This document shows positions 44,281 to 55,559 of a DNA stretch of 64,000 bases, piece after piece. Both the position numbers and the translations under genes were made by a program. Source of the stretch: Acanthococcus lagerstroemiae (lineage: Eukaryota; Arthropoda; Insecta; Hemiptera; Eriococcidae); contig JAJSSI010000016.1 in assembly GCA_031841125.1 (NCBI GenBank), forward strand, positions 186,001 to 250,000, written 5' to 3'. Below the pieces are notes generated by a model. The model saw only the letters and a program-made list of their open reading frames with translations. It was not told the DNA's origin and searched no databases. Position 1 is the stretch's first letter. Each line of letters starts with the position of its first letter.

Positions 44281-45140
44281 AACTCAATTTATTTTTAACT
44301 GCCTGATCCGGAACACCGGCTTTTTTACTCAGAACATCTTTTACAATATTCAACACTTCAGAAATTTCAGCTCCTTTTTTCTCCAAACTTTTAATTGATT
44401 TTGCCAAAAAACTGTAATGAAATTAAATCGAAATTAGTTCCGATCTCACCTTATCATCAGAAAATAACTCCTTGACTTCTGTAATAGCTGCAGCATCGTT
44501 GTCGTCAAACATATCAATTACAGACTTAACCTCATTGAAGTACTTCGCATAGTAATCAGCACTTTCAAGCCACGTTCCCCAACGAGTAATCACAGGCTCA
44601 GGTGGCAGCGGTATACCTGGACAACATTCACGAAACTTTTCTATTCGATATGGCGATTTTTTGAACACTTTCTTGGTGTTATTGATCAAGCTGTTAGCCT
44701 TGGGGAAAGAAAGCCTAACTGTTTCTCCCACTCTGTGTAATGCGTGGGCCAAACATGTCATATGCAGCATCCTCGGATACAGTGTCTGCAACCCGGATAC
44801 AGCTTTCACCATATACCTTGCAGCATCCGAAACAAAAAGGTAAACTTTGGAATATTTTACACCATTTGGCCACAATAATTTCATGCTATCATTGAAAGCA
44901 GCTGCCACAGTTTGATGGTTCACCTTATTAAGAACAACTGAATCAAGCAAATACGAATTTGTTGGTTCTTCACTGCTCAACCTTCCGACAATTACATTTG
45001 CGATACACCTGCAAAGAAACAAATCCCAAACATCAAAAAACCACCCTGAATAAAATTCAACGATCTAATTTGTTTAAAATGTTCACCTTTTTTCAACATC
45101 AGTGAACTCATCAAATGACACCCAAATTGGCCCATCCTGT
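44281..45140 (-). pseudogene. hAT-family (DUF659-like) transposase, central part
   Basis: Exon 45140-45087 reads IWVSFDEFTDVEKR (first catalytic Asp). A 78-nt GT-AG intron joins in frame to CIANVIVGRLSSEEP (45008 on), VSDAARYMVKAVSGL (second acidic site), MLHMTCLAHALHRVGE, VRLSFPKANSLINN and PVITRWGTWLESADYY, ending near 44450. After a 38-nt GT...AG gap that does not keep frame comes KSIKSLEKKGAEISEVLN (44405-44290), still hAT-like. It then runs without a stop into the pogo transposase at about 44280. The N-terminal BED finger and C-terminal dimerisation domain are absent. Confidence 0.75.
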
Positions 45141-45156
45141 ATAAGCTTCAGTATGA

Positions 45157-45698
45157 ATCAGAAATTTCAAAAAAAATGAGAATTCTCCGAACAATGGAAT
45201 TTAACAGTCGAGTATTATATTTCCAAGGACTAACTCAGGTAATCGGGGGCCGTACCGTGCATGCTTAACAGCCCCGTAGACAGACAAAGAAGACCTGGGG
45301 GAATTTCCACGGCCCCCTCTCCTTCCAGTTCAGTTTTTTCTTTTGTTATATGGGAAAAAATTATAAGCGACGGGATAAGAGAGGTTTCTTTCATGGTGTA
45401 AGGAGTGATTGCTGATTTGATGTACCGTATGATTGAAATTCAGACCTTTTAAAATATCAGGCCCCTTGGAAGTCTGGCCCCGGGGTATCCCCCCTCCTCT
45501 CTCTCGACAGGGTTGATGACTAAAGACTTTCAAAGTGGCGAATGCGAAAATAGTCGTCTTTTTTAATTCATTTGTAAGCTTCCGAAGGCTTAAATCAGAA
45601 ATTTCGAAAGAATAGAAGTTTTCCAAAACTGAATTTTACACAGAAATATATTTTCAAAGACTAACTCACGGATTCAGGAGCGATACGGTGTATGCGCA
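45157..45698. repeat. Pair of about 105-bp direct repeats (45157-45265 and 45592-45698)
   Basis: Shared landmarks in order: AATCAGAAATTTC, a TTTTAACA/TTTTACAC box, TATATTT, CAA(G/A)GACTAACTCA and CG(T)ACCGTGCATGC/CGATACGGTGTATGC. Identity is about 65-70 percent by eye. The 330-bp interval has no recognisable gene. They could be LTR-like or MITE ends, or a worn tandem duplication. Confidence 0.6.
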
Positions 45699-47017
45699 AA
45701 GAATTTTGTGTTTTGAATTCGCGAACCGCAGATTTGTAAACTTGCGTAAGTCTAAAAATGGTAAAAGGAAAGCACGGGAAGGAAAGAGAAATTGCCCCCG
45801 TCAGTAACTGAACTATCAGTATAAAGTCTTGTTCCCACGGCGTGTAGCTTGACGAGCGGCGCCTTAAGTTTGACAAACTTCACACCGTGGAAACACAAAA
45901 TGCGCGTTGGCACCTGGAAAGGAATGCGATGACGCCAGAGGGCTCGACCGTTTCCGTAATTTGTCAGTAAATTCTGCACAAACATCAAAGGCGTATGACT
46001 TGAGAGATGACAAGCCGCTGGCGCCGGACGTATTCCCACAATCTGAACGTAGATATGCATTGCAAACCACTGCCAACTCGCGACAGCTTGCAACTTTATA
46101 GGGGCAACGCCACCCCCCCCCCCCTCAATATTTTCAACTAACAAATGGATAAAGTACAACAAATTTGACCATCAATTTTTAAATTTAACAAAAAAGAAAG
46201 TAAAATATGATAAGTACCTATTAATGAGAAGGATATAATTTCGGCACCAAAATAGATGGAAGACGACCATTCGAATTTTCAAAGAGAGGGATTTTCGACC
46301 GCTCCTAAGAACCGTGATAACTTTGATTCTGCCCCCCCCCCTCCCCACCAATATTTTCCATAAGTCGGCGCCTATGTGGGTGTCCTAGCGGTTCTCGATC
46401 GCTTGGAATATGCATTTTTTTCCGCGGGTGATTAAATATTCCCCAATTTCATTGGCTTCATACTGTATACACATGATGACTTTTATCAACTCTCAAACTT
46501 GTGGGAGCGCTACGAATAGTGCGACCGATGTGATGGTATACACTCGCTACATAAGCAAATACTCTACCGCTACACTTTCTACTACTGCTAGTGCTACTAG
46601 TGGCGGCGCTTCTATTTTCGCTGTAATTTTCACGAACAACTATACATTCATTTAACCCTTGTATATACTCGATACATTCACTACTGTATTGGTGCTACTC
46701 TTCACTACCCGTAGCGCTACCTCAAATTTCCTACCTGGGTTGAAGGTAACATCAAACTGGATTTACAGTTCTCAAAGCTACTTGGTAGAATATGTATCAC
46801 CTTACAAACTAAAATCAGATCTGGTAAGGGATTTTCTGGTTCTTCACTTTTAACCCATTATTTAATTCACGCCATAAAGTTTTGTAGCTTTGCAACAGGA
46901 GTGGGGACATCATCATTCAATGCCAGCTGAAGATTGTCCCCGGAATTATGTGTTACCTGCAGCTTAGAATGAAGTACTATATAACCCCAAAAATTATTAT
47001 TCAATTGTAAATAAATA
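45699..47017. other. Non-coding, with C-runs and a small imperfect inverted repeat
   Basis: GTTCCCACGGCGTGTAG near 45832 and its imperfect inverse CTTCACACCGTGGAAACAC near 45880 bracket 35 bp. C-rich homopolymers occur at about 46114 and 46333. Overlapping frames (46.16-45.66 kb) lack motifs. Confidence 0.45.
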
Positions 47018-47902
47018 CGAGAGACGATCCAAAAGTAAGTTACGCTTTGCGATAAACAAATGAAAAAAGAATCGTAAAAAATCAAGCAAATATATTTTCA
47101 GGATCTACAAACCTTCTTCTATTTCTCAACATCATCACCTAAAAGATTTCAGCACTTGTAACATGGTACAAGTTTTTCAAGTCCTTGTGCATAGAAAAAT
47201 TCTGTCCAGTTTTTTGCAGCCAGTCGGCCACAAAATTTTTACACTCATTGCTTGAAAAGTGCTCTCCTCACAAGGCATTTTTCATCAGACCAAACAGATG
47301 GAAGTCACATAGGGTGGATGTGACCACACTTCCCATTTAAATTTTTTCAAAAGGGCGTTTGTTACACACGCACAAATTTTGTGATATTTTAATTCGTCAT
47401 GAATAATTGAACACACACTACCATATGGAATGTCTGATTCCATGGCAATATCCCAAAATTTCACTCTATGGTTCCCACAAGTGAGATTATTGATGCGGTT
47501 CACATGGGCATCCATAGGCGCTGTTGAAGGCCGGCCGGCGCGCGGATTATCTTCCATGTAATCTCACCCTTTTTGAACATTGTACACCATTTTGAGATCA
47601 TGGCCTTGACATTGCATTATCATCATATTATGTTGCAATAATTTCCCGATGAATTTCACTAAGATTTTGTCCTTTAGACCACAAATAACGAACTGTAGAA
47701 CGCCTTTCAATGTTGCACAATCATTCAATGCGCCCCGCAATTTCAACCAAATACTACGGGGATACTAAACAAAATACCCGTACGTATGTTGCACAAGGGT
47801 AAAGTAGAGAGATGTAAGTGTATTTTAAGACTGGCGTGGAGTTCCAAGTTGAGATGCGCGGAATTGGTGCGCGAGTGTAACTTTCTTTCTGATTGCCCCT
47901 CG
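47018..47902 (-). mobile_element. Internally deleted mariner-type element with TA duplications
   Basis: Ends CGAGAGACGATCC...AAGTTAC (47018 on) and its inverse ...CGAGGGGCAATC (47902 back) form imperfect TIRs of about 28 bp, flanked by TA at 47016-47017 and 47903-47904. Inside, the minus strand holds the N-terminal helix-turn-helix half (RSTVRYLWSKGQNLSEIH, then PRAGRPS, SYGSVCSII-like PYGSVCSII). The C-terminus (HLFGLMKNAL ... WLQKTGQNF) follows directly, with the DD34D core removed between about 47340 and 47320. Frame changes occur in the N-terminal part. It is non-autonomous. Confidence 0.8.
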
Positions 47903-48061
47903 TAATATAACATTATTCACCTTTGTTTCTTGAGCACTAGGAATGGCAACCTCTGATACCTATTGTAGTAAGTGATAACGGTGTTCCCTTTTAGCAACGA
48001 TTATACAATAATATATAATTTACATCTATAGTATTTCTATCAACTTACATGTAGGTGACAC

Positions 48062-48150
48062 ATTTCTCTCTCTCTCTCTCACTCTCTCTCTCTCTCTCTC
48101 TCTCTCCCCCTCCCTCTCTCCCTCCCTCTCTCCTCGCTCGCTCGTCGTCT
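48062..48150. repeat. (CT)n/(CCCT)n microsatellite
   Basis: Long CT run with one AC interruption, passing into CCCT and GCTC units. Confidence 0.9.
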
Positions 48151-48873
48151 CATTTTTGGTCGTTTCATCTGTAAGTGTTTGGGAAATGTTGGAAAAACTG
48201 ATGGAACAGCATCTGGTTTCAATTTTCCCAAAATCTACCTTTTATTCTGAATGTAATCGGATTTAAAAACTGAGGACTACAGACTCAACTTGCCATTGTA
48301 GGTTTGCAAATTTTCGCCCAATAAAACATTTTTCCTTTGAAATGGAAACGTATTTCCAAATGCAACCAAAGACAATTTCAATGATTATAACCTAATTTTA
48401 CTAACTACAGGCTACCTAATAATTAGGTTGTGTGTTAGCAAACACTTTACAACACTACCCTAATTACATGGTTCACTTACTTGAACAAACAAATCCCGGA
48501 ATTCTTCATTTGACAATTGGTTCAACCATAAGCTGAGCATGACATAGGCATGGTTTGTAGCCCGATTTAAATCAAAATGAATAGATAATTAACACATGGA
48601 AATATTTGAAAGAAAGCTCAAATAAAACGCTCTGCAGTTTTTAAATACAAATATAATATTTGAAGGGACTGAAAACAGGCTTAAAACCTTGCGCTCTCCC
48701 GCTTTTACATACACTATCTCCCATTGTGTTGCCTGCCCAGTGTACGCCAGCGAATGAACGTCGTGCTAACACTGATAACTTTTTGCTCACAGAGAAACTT
48801 GACCATTCCATATCTAGGTATTAATTAATGATGTGCATTCGATAGTTGTAAATACTATCAAACTATCGATACT

Positions 48874-48923
48874 ATTGAAGGTTTTTGAGACAATCGATAG
48901 TATCGATAGTTTTTTAAAACTAT
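48874..48923. repeat. TATCGATA-rich inverted repeat
   Basis: AACTATCGATACTATTG is followed within 20 nt by its near-perfect inverse CAATCGATAGTATCGATAG. TATCGATA equals the insect DRE/DREF consensus, though the hairpin form and ATCGATAG reiteration point rather to a transposon end or MITE. Confidence 0.7.
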
Positions 48924-49147
48924 CAAAGGAAAAACTGTCTCAAATATGTTGAGCGTTTGCGATATCTGGGTAATTCTAAAATAAAAGAGCAATTTTCACA
49001 GAGTAAAATTTTCCATTCAAAAAGTTTCTGTTTGGGGGAATTTGTGGGTGAAATTTATTGTTTGTGTATCCCACAGGACATAAACACCCTTCTGCTCAAT
49101 TCATGTTGATCAGGGGAGGGGGCAGAGCAATTAAAAATATTATCTAT

Positions 49148-49215
49148 CCACGTCATGAGAACTCTCATGCCGTGGCTCAGTCAAAATGTGCCACGATATT
49201 GGAAATTCTTATGCC
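49148..49215. repeat. CCACGNCATGAGA inverted repeat plus a third copy
   Basis: Arms 49148-49160 and 49163-49175 pair with one mismatch around 2 nt; a further TTATGCCGTGGC lies at 49209-49220. The motif is close to the CCACGGTAATGAGAA end repeat of the 19.7-23.2 kb element, suggesting a related element's terminal region. Confidence 0.6.
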
Positions 49216-50091
49216 GTGGCCAAGTGTTCTTCAATTTCAAACCTTCAACATGAAGAGAAGATATATTATGCTGTTGTATTTAACCTGGTGGAGAACAATG
49301 ACCTACGTTTATCAAGTAAGTATTGAATGGTGGGGACTAGTTCAAAAGTTATAGAGATGTATTATAGGTATTACAATTTATATGTTTCATTCCAGGTTTA
49401 AATTGTGTTAAAAACTTACCCACTGCTATCTCAGAGGAGAAATTATGTGGAGAACCATGTTTTAGGAGTAAAGTACACGATTGCAAACATCTCATACAAA
49501 GGACAGGCAATGAAACAGTCACAGTATTTTGAAAACTCTTGTTAAGTATAATTTGAAATGAGATTAGGACAGTACTCATTAATGAAACAAAAAATTAACA
49601 CAGAGAAATAGCCTTAGACTTATTCTGACTAAAATTTTAGCACCACTTTCATAAAATCACGGAATTGCTCACTTAAAATTACTAAATAAATCTTTGATAT
49701 TTACAACTAGTAGACTAAATCATTATTTAAACAAAAACTCAATGAACAAACTTGTAAAAATATCATAATACTCTAAGTAAGATGAGACACTATTGCATGA
49801 AATGAAATGTTTCTCTTAATATTATTTAGTTAAAAGTAGTTAACATAAAGTTTTGGATAAGACTCGTTTACATACATATATGTGTGATAATAAGGCAAAC
49901 AGTTGTGCTGTGAGTTTTTCGTGGTGTAGGATCACATCTGTTTTTAGCTGTGAAAAGTTGTAAAGGGCAAAAAGAACGGTTTCCCGACAATCTGTAGAAT
50001 TTTTCTTTTTGTAGTCAGTTTTTTCATCAGTTCAGTACAACAGTTTAGACGTTGGTATTGAGAGTAAGTGTTCGGATATTAAGTTTTAACC

Positions 50092-50217
50092 ATGAGCATT
50101 ATACAAGCGTTCATTGAAGAATTAGCAGAATCTTCCTCTGAAGATGAAGAGATTTCCAAAGCAAACATGAAACCTATTGATGCACTCATGGATGATATGG
50201 ATACCGATGGTCTGTAA
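50092..50217 (+). pseudogene. N-terminal stump of a transposase-like ORF
   Basis: A 41-codon ORF begins MSIIQAFIEELAESSSEDEE and ends at TAA 50215. The acidic start resembles the leader of Harbinger transposases. It faces the Myb/SANT gene end at 50291, giving the convergent two-gene plan of such elements with nearly all of the transposase deleted. Identification is contextual. Confidence 0.35.
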
Positions 50218-50741
50218 TATGTATTGTGCATTATTTTATACCTGTACTGAGCAGTTCCATTTTTTTCCTTTTCATTTCCAGCAGTTGGTCTCAAAACTTG
50301 TTGGCATTATTGACCTCCACCTTGTAAGTCGCCAGGATATTTTCTTGGAAATCTTTCTTATTTTCTGCTCGATTTTGTGCTTCATCAGATACTTTCTGTA
50401 ACGTTACGTTCAGCGACTTCAGAGATTTGGCGGTGTAACCTAAACGAGGAGTTTTCGAACATATTGGCTCTTTGTCTGATGTATTACTGTGGTTGGTGGT
50501 ACGCGACTGATTCTCCTGTATATTTGAACCATCATCTGTTTCGTTTGGGTCATCTACCATTCTGTTGAAAATTTTATAAATTAGATTGAGTATTTTAATA
50601 CTATTGAATGTCTTTGACTATATACTACTAGATGGACACCGCATACTGATAAAATCTTGTCACATTTTTATTTCCATGTAAATGTTACCTAGCAAATGCC
50701 TTGTGTTAACTTTTGGTGTTTCTGTCCTCACTCTCTATCTA

Positions 50742-52032
50742 CGAGGGTCGTCCCAGAAGTACCTAGCCTAACAATGAAAAAACAAAAATTTTGGCAAAAA
50801 TCGGTTTTATTTCTCTACATAGTCTCCTTTCAACTCTATACACTTGGTCCAGCGATGTTCGAATGCTTCGATCCCTTGCTTGTAGTACGATCCGTCAAGC
50901 TCCGCAAAATAGCCATCAACCGCCGCTTTCACTTCTTCGTTATTCGAGAATCTTTGACCACCCAGCCATTTTTTGAGGTTTGGAAAAAGAAAATAGTCCG
51001 AGGGCGCCATATCTGGAGAGTAAGGTGCGTGGGGTAGCAGTTCGAACTTCAACTCGGTGATTTTGGCCATCGCGACACCGGACGTGTGGCAGGGAGCATT
51101 GTCATGATGGAAGAGGATTTTTTTTTTGGCCAAATGCGGTCGTTTTTTTTTTCTTCGCTCAAACGCTGTAATAAGTTCGCGTAGTATTGGCCGTTGATTG
51201 TTTTTCCTGGTGGAAGATAATCAATGAAGATAATGCCCTTTGCATCCCAAAAAACTGACGCCATGACTTTGCCTGCAGATGGAACAGTCTTCGCCTTCTT
51301 CGGAGCTGATTCTCCCTTCCCAGTCCACTGTCTTGATTGTTCCTTGGTCTCAGGCGTGTAATGATGGACCCAGGTTTCATCCATTGTGACGAATCGGCGC
51401 AAAAATTCGGTTTTATTCCTTCGAAACATCGATAAACACTGCTTTGAAACATCTTCACGGCGCTGTTTTTGCTCTGCCGTTAGCAAACGCGGCACCCATC
51501 GTGCGCATAGCTTTTTCATTTCCAAATTTTCGGCCAAAATGCGATGTACCGCACTTTTTGAAATGTTTACCATGTCTGCTATCTCACGTACCTTTAATCG
51601 GCGGTCATCGAGTATTAGTTTGTGGACTTTTTGGATCATTTTCGGCGTTGTGACCTCACTTGGGCGACCACTACGGTGTTCATCTTCGCAACTCTTTCGA
51701 CCCCGTTTAAATTCAGCCACCCAATATTTTATAGTCGCAAATGATGGACCAGACTCTCCTAAAGTACCATCTAGCTCGGTTTTGATATTGGTTGGATTTA
51801 ACCCTTTCAAATGAAAATATTGTATAACGTAACGATGACCAATTTTTTCCATTTTTATGAATACGCTAAACACGTTCACTGAAAATCGCTACTGTTCGAA
51901 TACCAAACGACCGAACGTGTTCAAACTTGTCATCTCGTACTTGCTAAGATGCATGTTGTCGAACGCGCTCGGTGTTTTCAACCTAGTAGCGCCATCTATG
52001 CGTTCGGCTAGGTACTTCTGGGACGACCCTCG
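50742..52032 (-). mobile_element. Near-intact mariner element, 1291 bp
   Basis: Perfect 27-bp TIRs (CGAGGGTCGTCCCAGAAGTA...) at 50742-50768 and 52006-52032 are flanked by TA at 50740-50741 and 52033-52034. It contains one transposase gene. Perfect TIRs and full length mark it as the youngest insertion in this nest; it lies inside the P element. Confidence 0.95.
50807..51852 (-). pseudogene. mariner transposase, full length with one frameshift
   Basis: About 348 codons, the usual mariner length. Order: HTH region (IGHRYVIQYFHLKGL, RSGRPSEVTTP, KVREIADMVNISKSAVHRIL), first Asp in FVTMDETWVHHYTPE, KVMASVFWDAKGIIFIDYLP, second Asp in LFHHDNAPCHTS and third Asp in YSPDMAPSDYFLF. There are 34 residues between the last two, so it is DD34D. 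The C-terminus is WTKCIELKGDYVEK. The start chosen is the second Met (51852), which gives the conventional N-terminus. The only lesion is a one-base shift in a ten-base A run at 51143-51152, which could be a real null mutation or a homopolymer sequencing error. Confidence 0.9.
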
Positions 52033-52611
52033 TAGTTGACTAGTTGTTCTTCATGGAATATTTATTTTAGTTTGAATTTTGATTTGCATTTTCAATTGAT
52101 GTTAAATAAGAGGTGATTTTTCTATGGAGATATTTCTTTCAACTTACCAGTAAAAAATTCCCTTGTGCCAAAAATCAAATTTCTGTAACTCATATGTTAC
52201 TATAAGATTCTTTATTTTTAATGAGAGACCTACAATTTTCAAGTGCAATATTTTGCAGTAGAAATATTGTACTTCTGGAAAGTCTCTTGAAATACATGTA
52301 GATACATCAGAAAACAAAATTAATCTACAAAATAAATGCACATTTTGCTAGTGGTGTGAATATTTTATTATTGTGTTGAATTTATGGCGGATATGCTTAT
52401 CTATTTTCGACATAAGTTTGGCTTGATACTTTATTCTAATATTAAGATAAATTTTCACTATTAACTTAATTAATATAATGCCGTAATCCTGTAGAACTGC
52501 TTGATCCCGGATATGATCATTGAAAGTGCTGCTGTTGAATACAAACGATGGAAGTTCAGTTATTATTTTTACCTGAGCTTGCTCTATACACTTTTGGCTA
52601 AAAACGGCAAA
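52033..52611. other. P-element 3' non-coding region
   Basis: AT-rich sequence between the mariner and the transposase stop. No feature is recognised. Confidence 0.5.
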
Positions 52612-54350
52612 TTAATTTTCTTTTACTAATTTCTCGGCCATTGAGCAAATGGTTACGAGACTCCTTGACAAGTACAGTAAACCACCATGACTTTTCATGA
52701 CAATAAAGTCGGATAAGTTACTGTGATCAGTTAGTTCTTCTTTGCAAGGAGTGCAATTGAGAATTTTGTGTAACCGCAGAGCTGTGAAACCGCCAATGTA
52801 AGCTATTACATCTTCCACAAATGAAGAAAGCAGATGAAAACTCATTTCTTCACTCTGTATATCTTCATCTATAATTTCATCATGTCCATGCTCTACATCT
52901 AGTACTGCGTCCCCGGGATCAATCTGGTTTCTTATAGCTGAAGATACATGCAGAATCGTGAAGTTATCTGGTTTGCAGTTCCCTGAGTCACAGGCCCTAA
53001 TCTCATGCCATACTAATAGCTGGCAGACAGCACCTTTAAATTGTTCCGCATTTGGGTTCCGATTGTAGCCTCCCTTCTGGCGAATACAGCTGAACAGAGT
53101 CTCTACAAAATCTTGTTGTAATTTATACGTCAACATATACTGTAGACTATGCTCTGTCAGGTTAGTAAGGCAGATTATTATGCCGACAATGCCTGTCTTT
53201 CTCAGACTTCTAATGAGTGGTCTATTTCCTTGTCTAAATTTCAGACTCTCAATATATGTTTTGATGGCCAAGGCTTTTTGTTCTAAAATATGTCTTGTTT
53301 GATCATTTAGAGGTAGTTAGCGTTTAGAAATCTGTTGCAGCTATTCAGGATATCAAAAGCTTCATTAAATACAGCACAAAATGTCGATGTTCCTTCTACA
53401 TCTTTAAATTGTTTGTACTTTTCCTCCCCTTGTTTCACCTTCTTTTGCAAGTATTTCAGACCAATGCTGACTGATTCCCTTAAAACCAGACGTACCTTCA
53501 TTTTGTTGTCAATTTTTATGTGATGCAATATCAGCTTTGGAGCAATTGCTAAACATTCTTCTTCTTGAAGGTTATACAGATTTTTCACATCTTTGAAAGA
53601 AATAGTGTCACTTCTATTATCAAGAATTGGTCCACAGTCTGCAAATGTATTTCTAACTAGTTTGATCATGTGACAGATGTCATAAAATACATAGACGTCT
53701 TCTCCATTGCTGGGATGTGGAAATTACGGTTTGAATTGTGGACCCATAACAAAATTAGCACCCAAAGATGAACACATTGAAATGTTAGATGACGCTCCAA
53801 CAAATGTCACAGACCTAACAACTGCACCATTGTCATACAACAATGTTGGGCATGTTTTCAATAAAGACGCTCTTTCAGAGGCGCCAAGAGAATCAATAAA
53901 GAAGTATGCAACTGGAATTTTCTAGCTATCATTGATAGATGCCGCTAAGAAAGTCCACGCATAACGAGCAAGCGGGACATTGTCTGCTTTGTTCTGTATT
54001 CCAGTTCCTAAATTGACAAAACCTGAAGCGCGTCCATTTCAGTAGACTACTTGTTGCCTAATAGCCATTTCATCCATTACTAAATTACATAGGATTTCTT
54101 TACTCGAATCCATAGTTCTTGCACAAATAGCACTCAAAGCTTCTTTAGAAAAACCTAGGTTACCATTGATGTTTGTGTACCACTCTGAAAGTGTTTTTGG
54201 ATGAGGTAGCAGGTATACTTGTATGCCTTTGTTGAATAAAACTGCAGTGTGAGTGCAAATTTTTGTATTTCTTCAGGAAAACATGTTTTTACTAATGCTC
54301 TTTTCCAAAGACACATTTGCCTACAAGTTTCTGGCAGGTTCTCCTATGTA
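52612..54350 (-). pseudogene. P-element (THAP9-like) transposase, degenerate
   Basis: Minus strand: FYSTKAYKY, then DEMAIRQQVVY (about 54085), PVAYFFIDSLGASERA, SVTFVGASSNISM, DVYVFYDICHMIKLVRNTFA (about 53700-53640), KDVKNLYNLQEEECLAIAPK, HHIKIDNKMKVRLVLRESVS, FDILNSCNRFLNANYL (to 53307), then LKFRQGNRPLIRSLRKTG, LTYKLQQDFVETLFSCIRQK, GGYNRNPNAEQFKGAVCQLL and a C-terminal tail (to 52612). The series matches P transposases from catalytic core to C-terminus. Stops occur after QQVVY, before KIPVAYF and after GPQFKP. TFDG has become TFVG and DPCHM is DICHM, so at least one catalytic Asp is lost. Confidence 0.85.
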
Positions 54351-55559
54351 AGTTTACATGAAGAAAAAAAATTACTGAACACATTGTTTCATTACATGAT
54401 AATTATTTAAATTTATAAATTGAACTCATTCAATAAATAAATAAAAGTACAGTGCGAGAGCTCCTACTAAGAGACTACGTGTATGAAGTAAATCAGATGA
54501 AAGACATGCAGAAAATAGGATGTATTCTTATAACTATACCAGTGGATGAGATGTGGGTTTTCTCTTATAGATGCCAAATAAGTTCATTCAGTGTTGTAAT
54601 TCTTTCCTCCTACCTAGTTACAGTCCACTATAAAGCACGATTTTTTTTTCTCTTTTTTTTTTTCTCAGCGAATAATTTCTTTCCAGTCTCTAGCATTCGT
54701 TATGCTCTTTTAGGTGTGCTCACATCTGGTGTAGATAACTGCATGAATGTTGTACAACAACGAGCAGATACTGGTGTAAGTACTGTTCAGGGTGTTGCTG
54801 GGCAGACCTATAATCATTGAATGATTTCATTTGTAAGCATGTTTGTATATAATATTGTTCATTGTAGTTTTTAACAAGCAAATACTGTACCTTAAGTACC
54901 CGCTGCAGAATGAAAAGCTTGTGCAAAAACTGCAGAGGTGCAAGTTGTGTTGGAATACTGATTCATGTCACATACCCCAGGGGAATCTAGGCCTGCAGTT
55001 ACAGTACCTGCAGGAAACTGATCAGCAACATCTATTGGACAGTTTTTTAAATGTTTTTTTCAAAATATTATTATAAATTAACTTATTTCCATTTTCAATC
55101 ATAGATTTGAGCAAGTGTCTAAGATTTGAAATCCAGTAATTTACAATGCTGAGGCAGTCCGTTTCTGAAATTTTGAAAGGAACAGATACTGTCTACTCAC
55201 ATCAGACTTTCATGACGTCTCCTTCCTTGTCTTATGAGACCCTCCAGAACTTCTTAGCACCATTTTTCAAACAGTAAAGTGTTGCATAACAAACCTGAAC
55301 TTCTATTTGAGATGACTCTACTGCTACAGTTCACTGGAGCTGTCAATGAAACCCTCTCCATTTCCTCTATTGGGCCTCTTCCTAAACAGTTCTTCTCGTG
55401 TTTATACTGACTAGAGTGTGAAACAAACACTTTTGTACAGTACAGGCATTTCTAAAACAGTAGTTTACAAATTATTGACTAATCACGCTGAGTAATATAA
55501 ATGAATAAATGAGTACAGTTCAGCAGTATTATATAAGTACAGTTAAACCAACAAGACTT
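54351..55559 (-). other. Possible linker exons between zinc fingers and P transposase
   Basis: Minus-strand pieces with AG/GT borders read AGLDSPGVCDMNQYSNTT (about 55005-54910) and SARCCTTFMQLSTPDVS (about 54780-54720, one stop). They could join the C2H2 exons to the transposase but are not diagnostic. Confidence 0.3.

Larger units (their letters stand above)
48151..50091. other. Non-coding region with two inverted-repeat clusters
   Basis: Apart from the features at 48855-48925, 49148-49175 and 49950-49990 (end-like motifs of the next element), nothing coding is recognised. The 98-codon plus frame at 49058 has no family signature. Confidence 0.45.

Noticed and set aside
45330..46162. Minus-strand frames of 98-136 codons
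   Set aside because: No motif, overlapping alternatives, and the sequence contains direct repeats and C-runs typical of non-coding repeats.
49058..49354. 98-codon plus-strand ORF as a gene
   Set aside because: It overlaps the CCACGNCATGAGA inverted-repeat cluster and has no recognisable motif.
54452..54820. 122-codon plus-strand ORF within the P element
   Set aside because: It includes a poly-Phe stretch from a T-run and is antisense to probable linker exons; no family is recognised.
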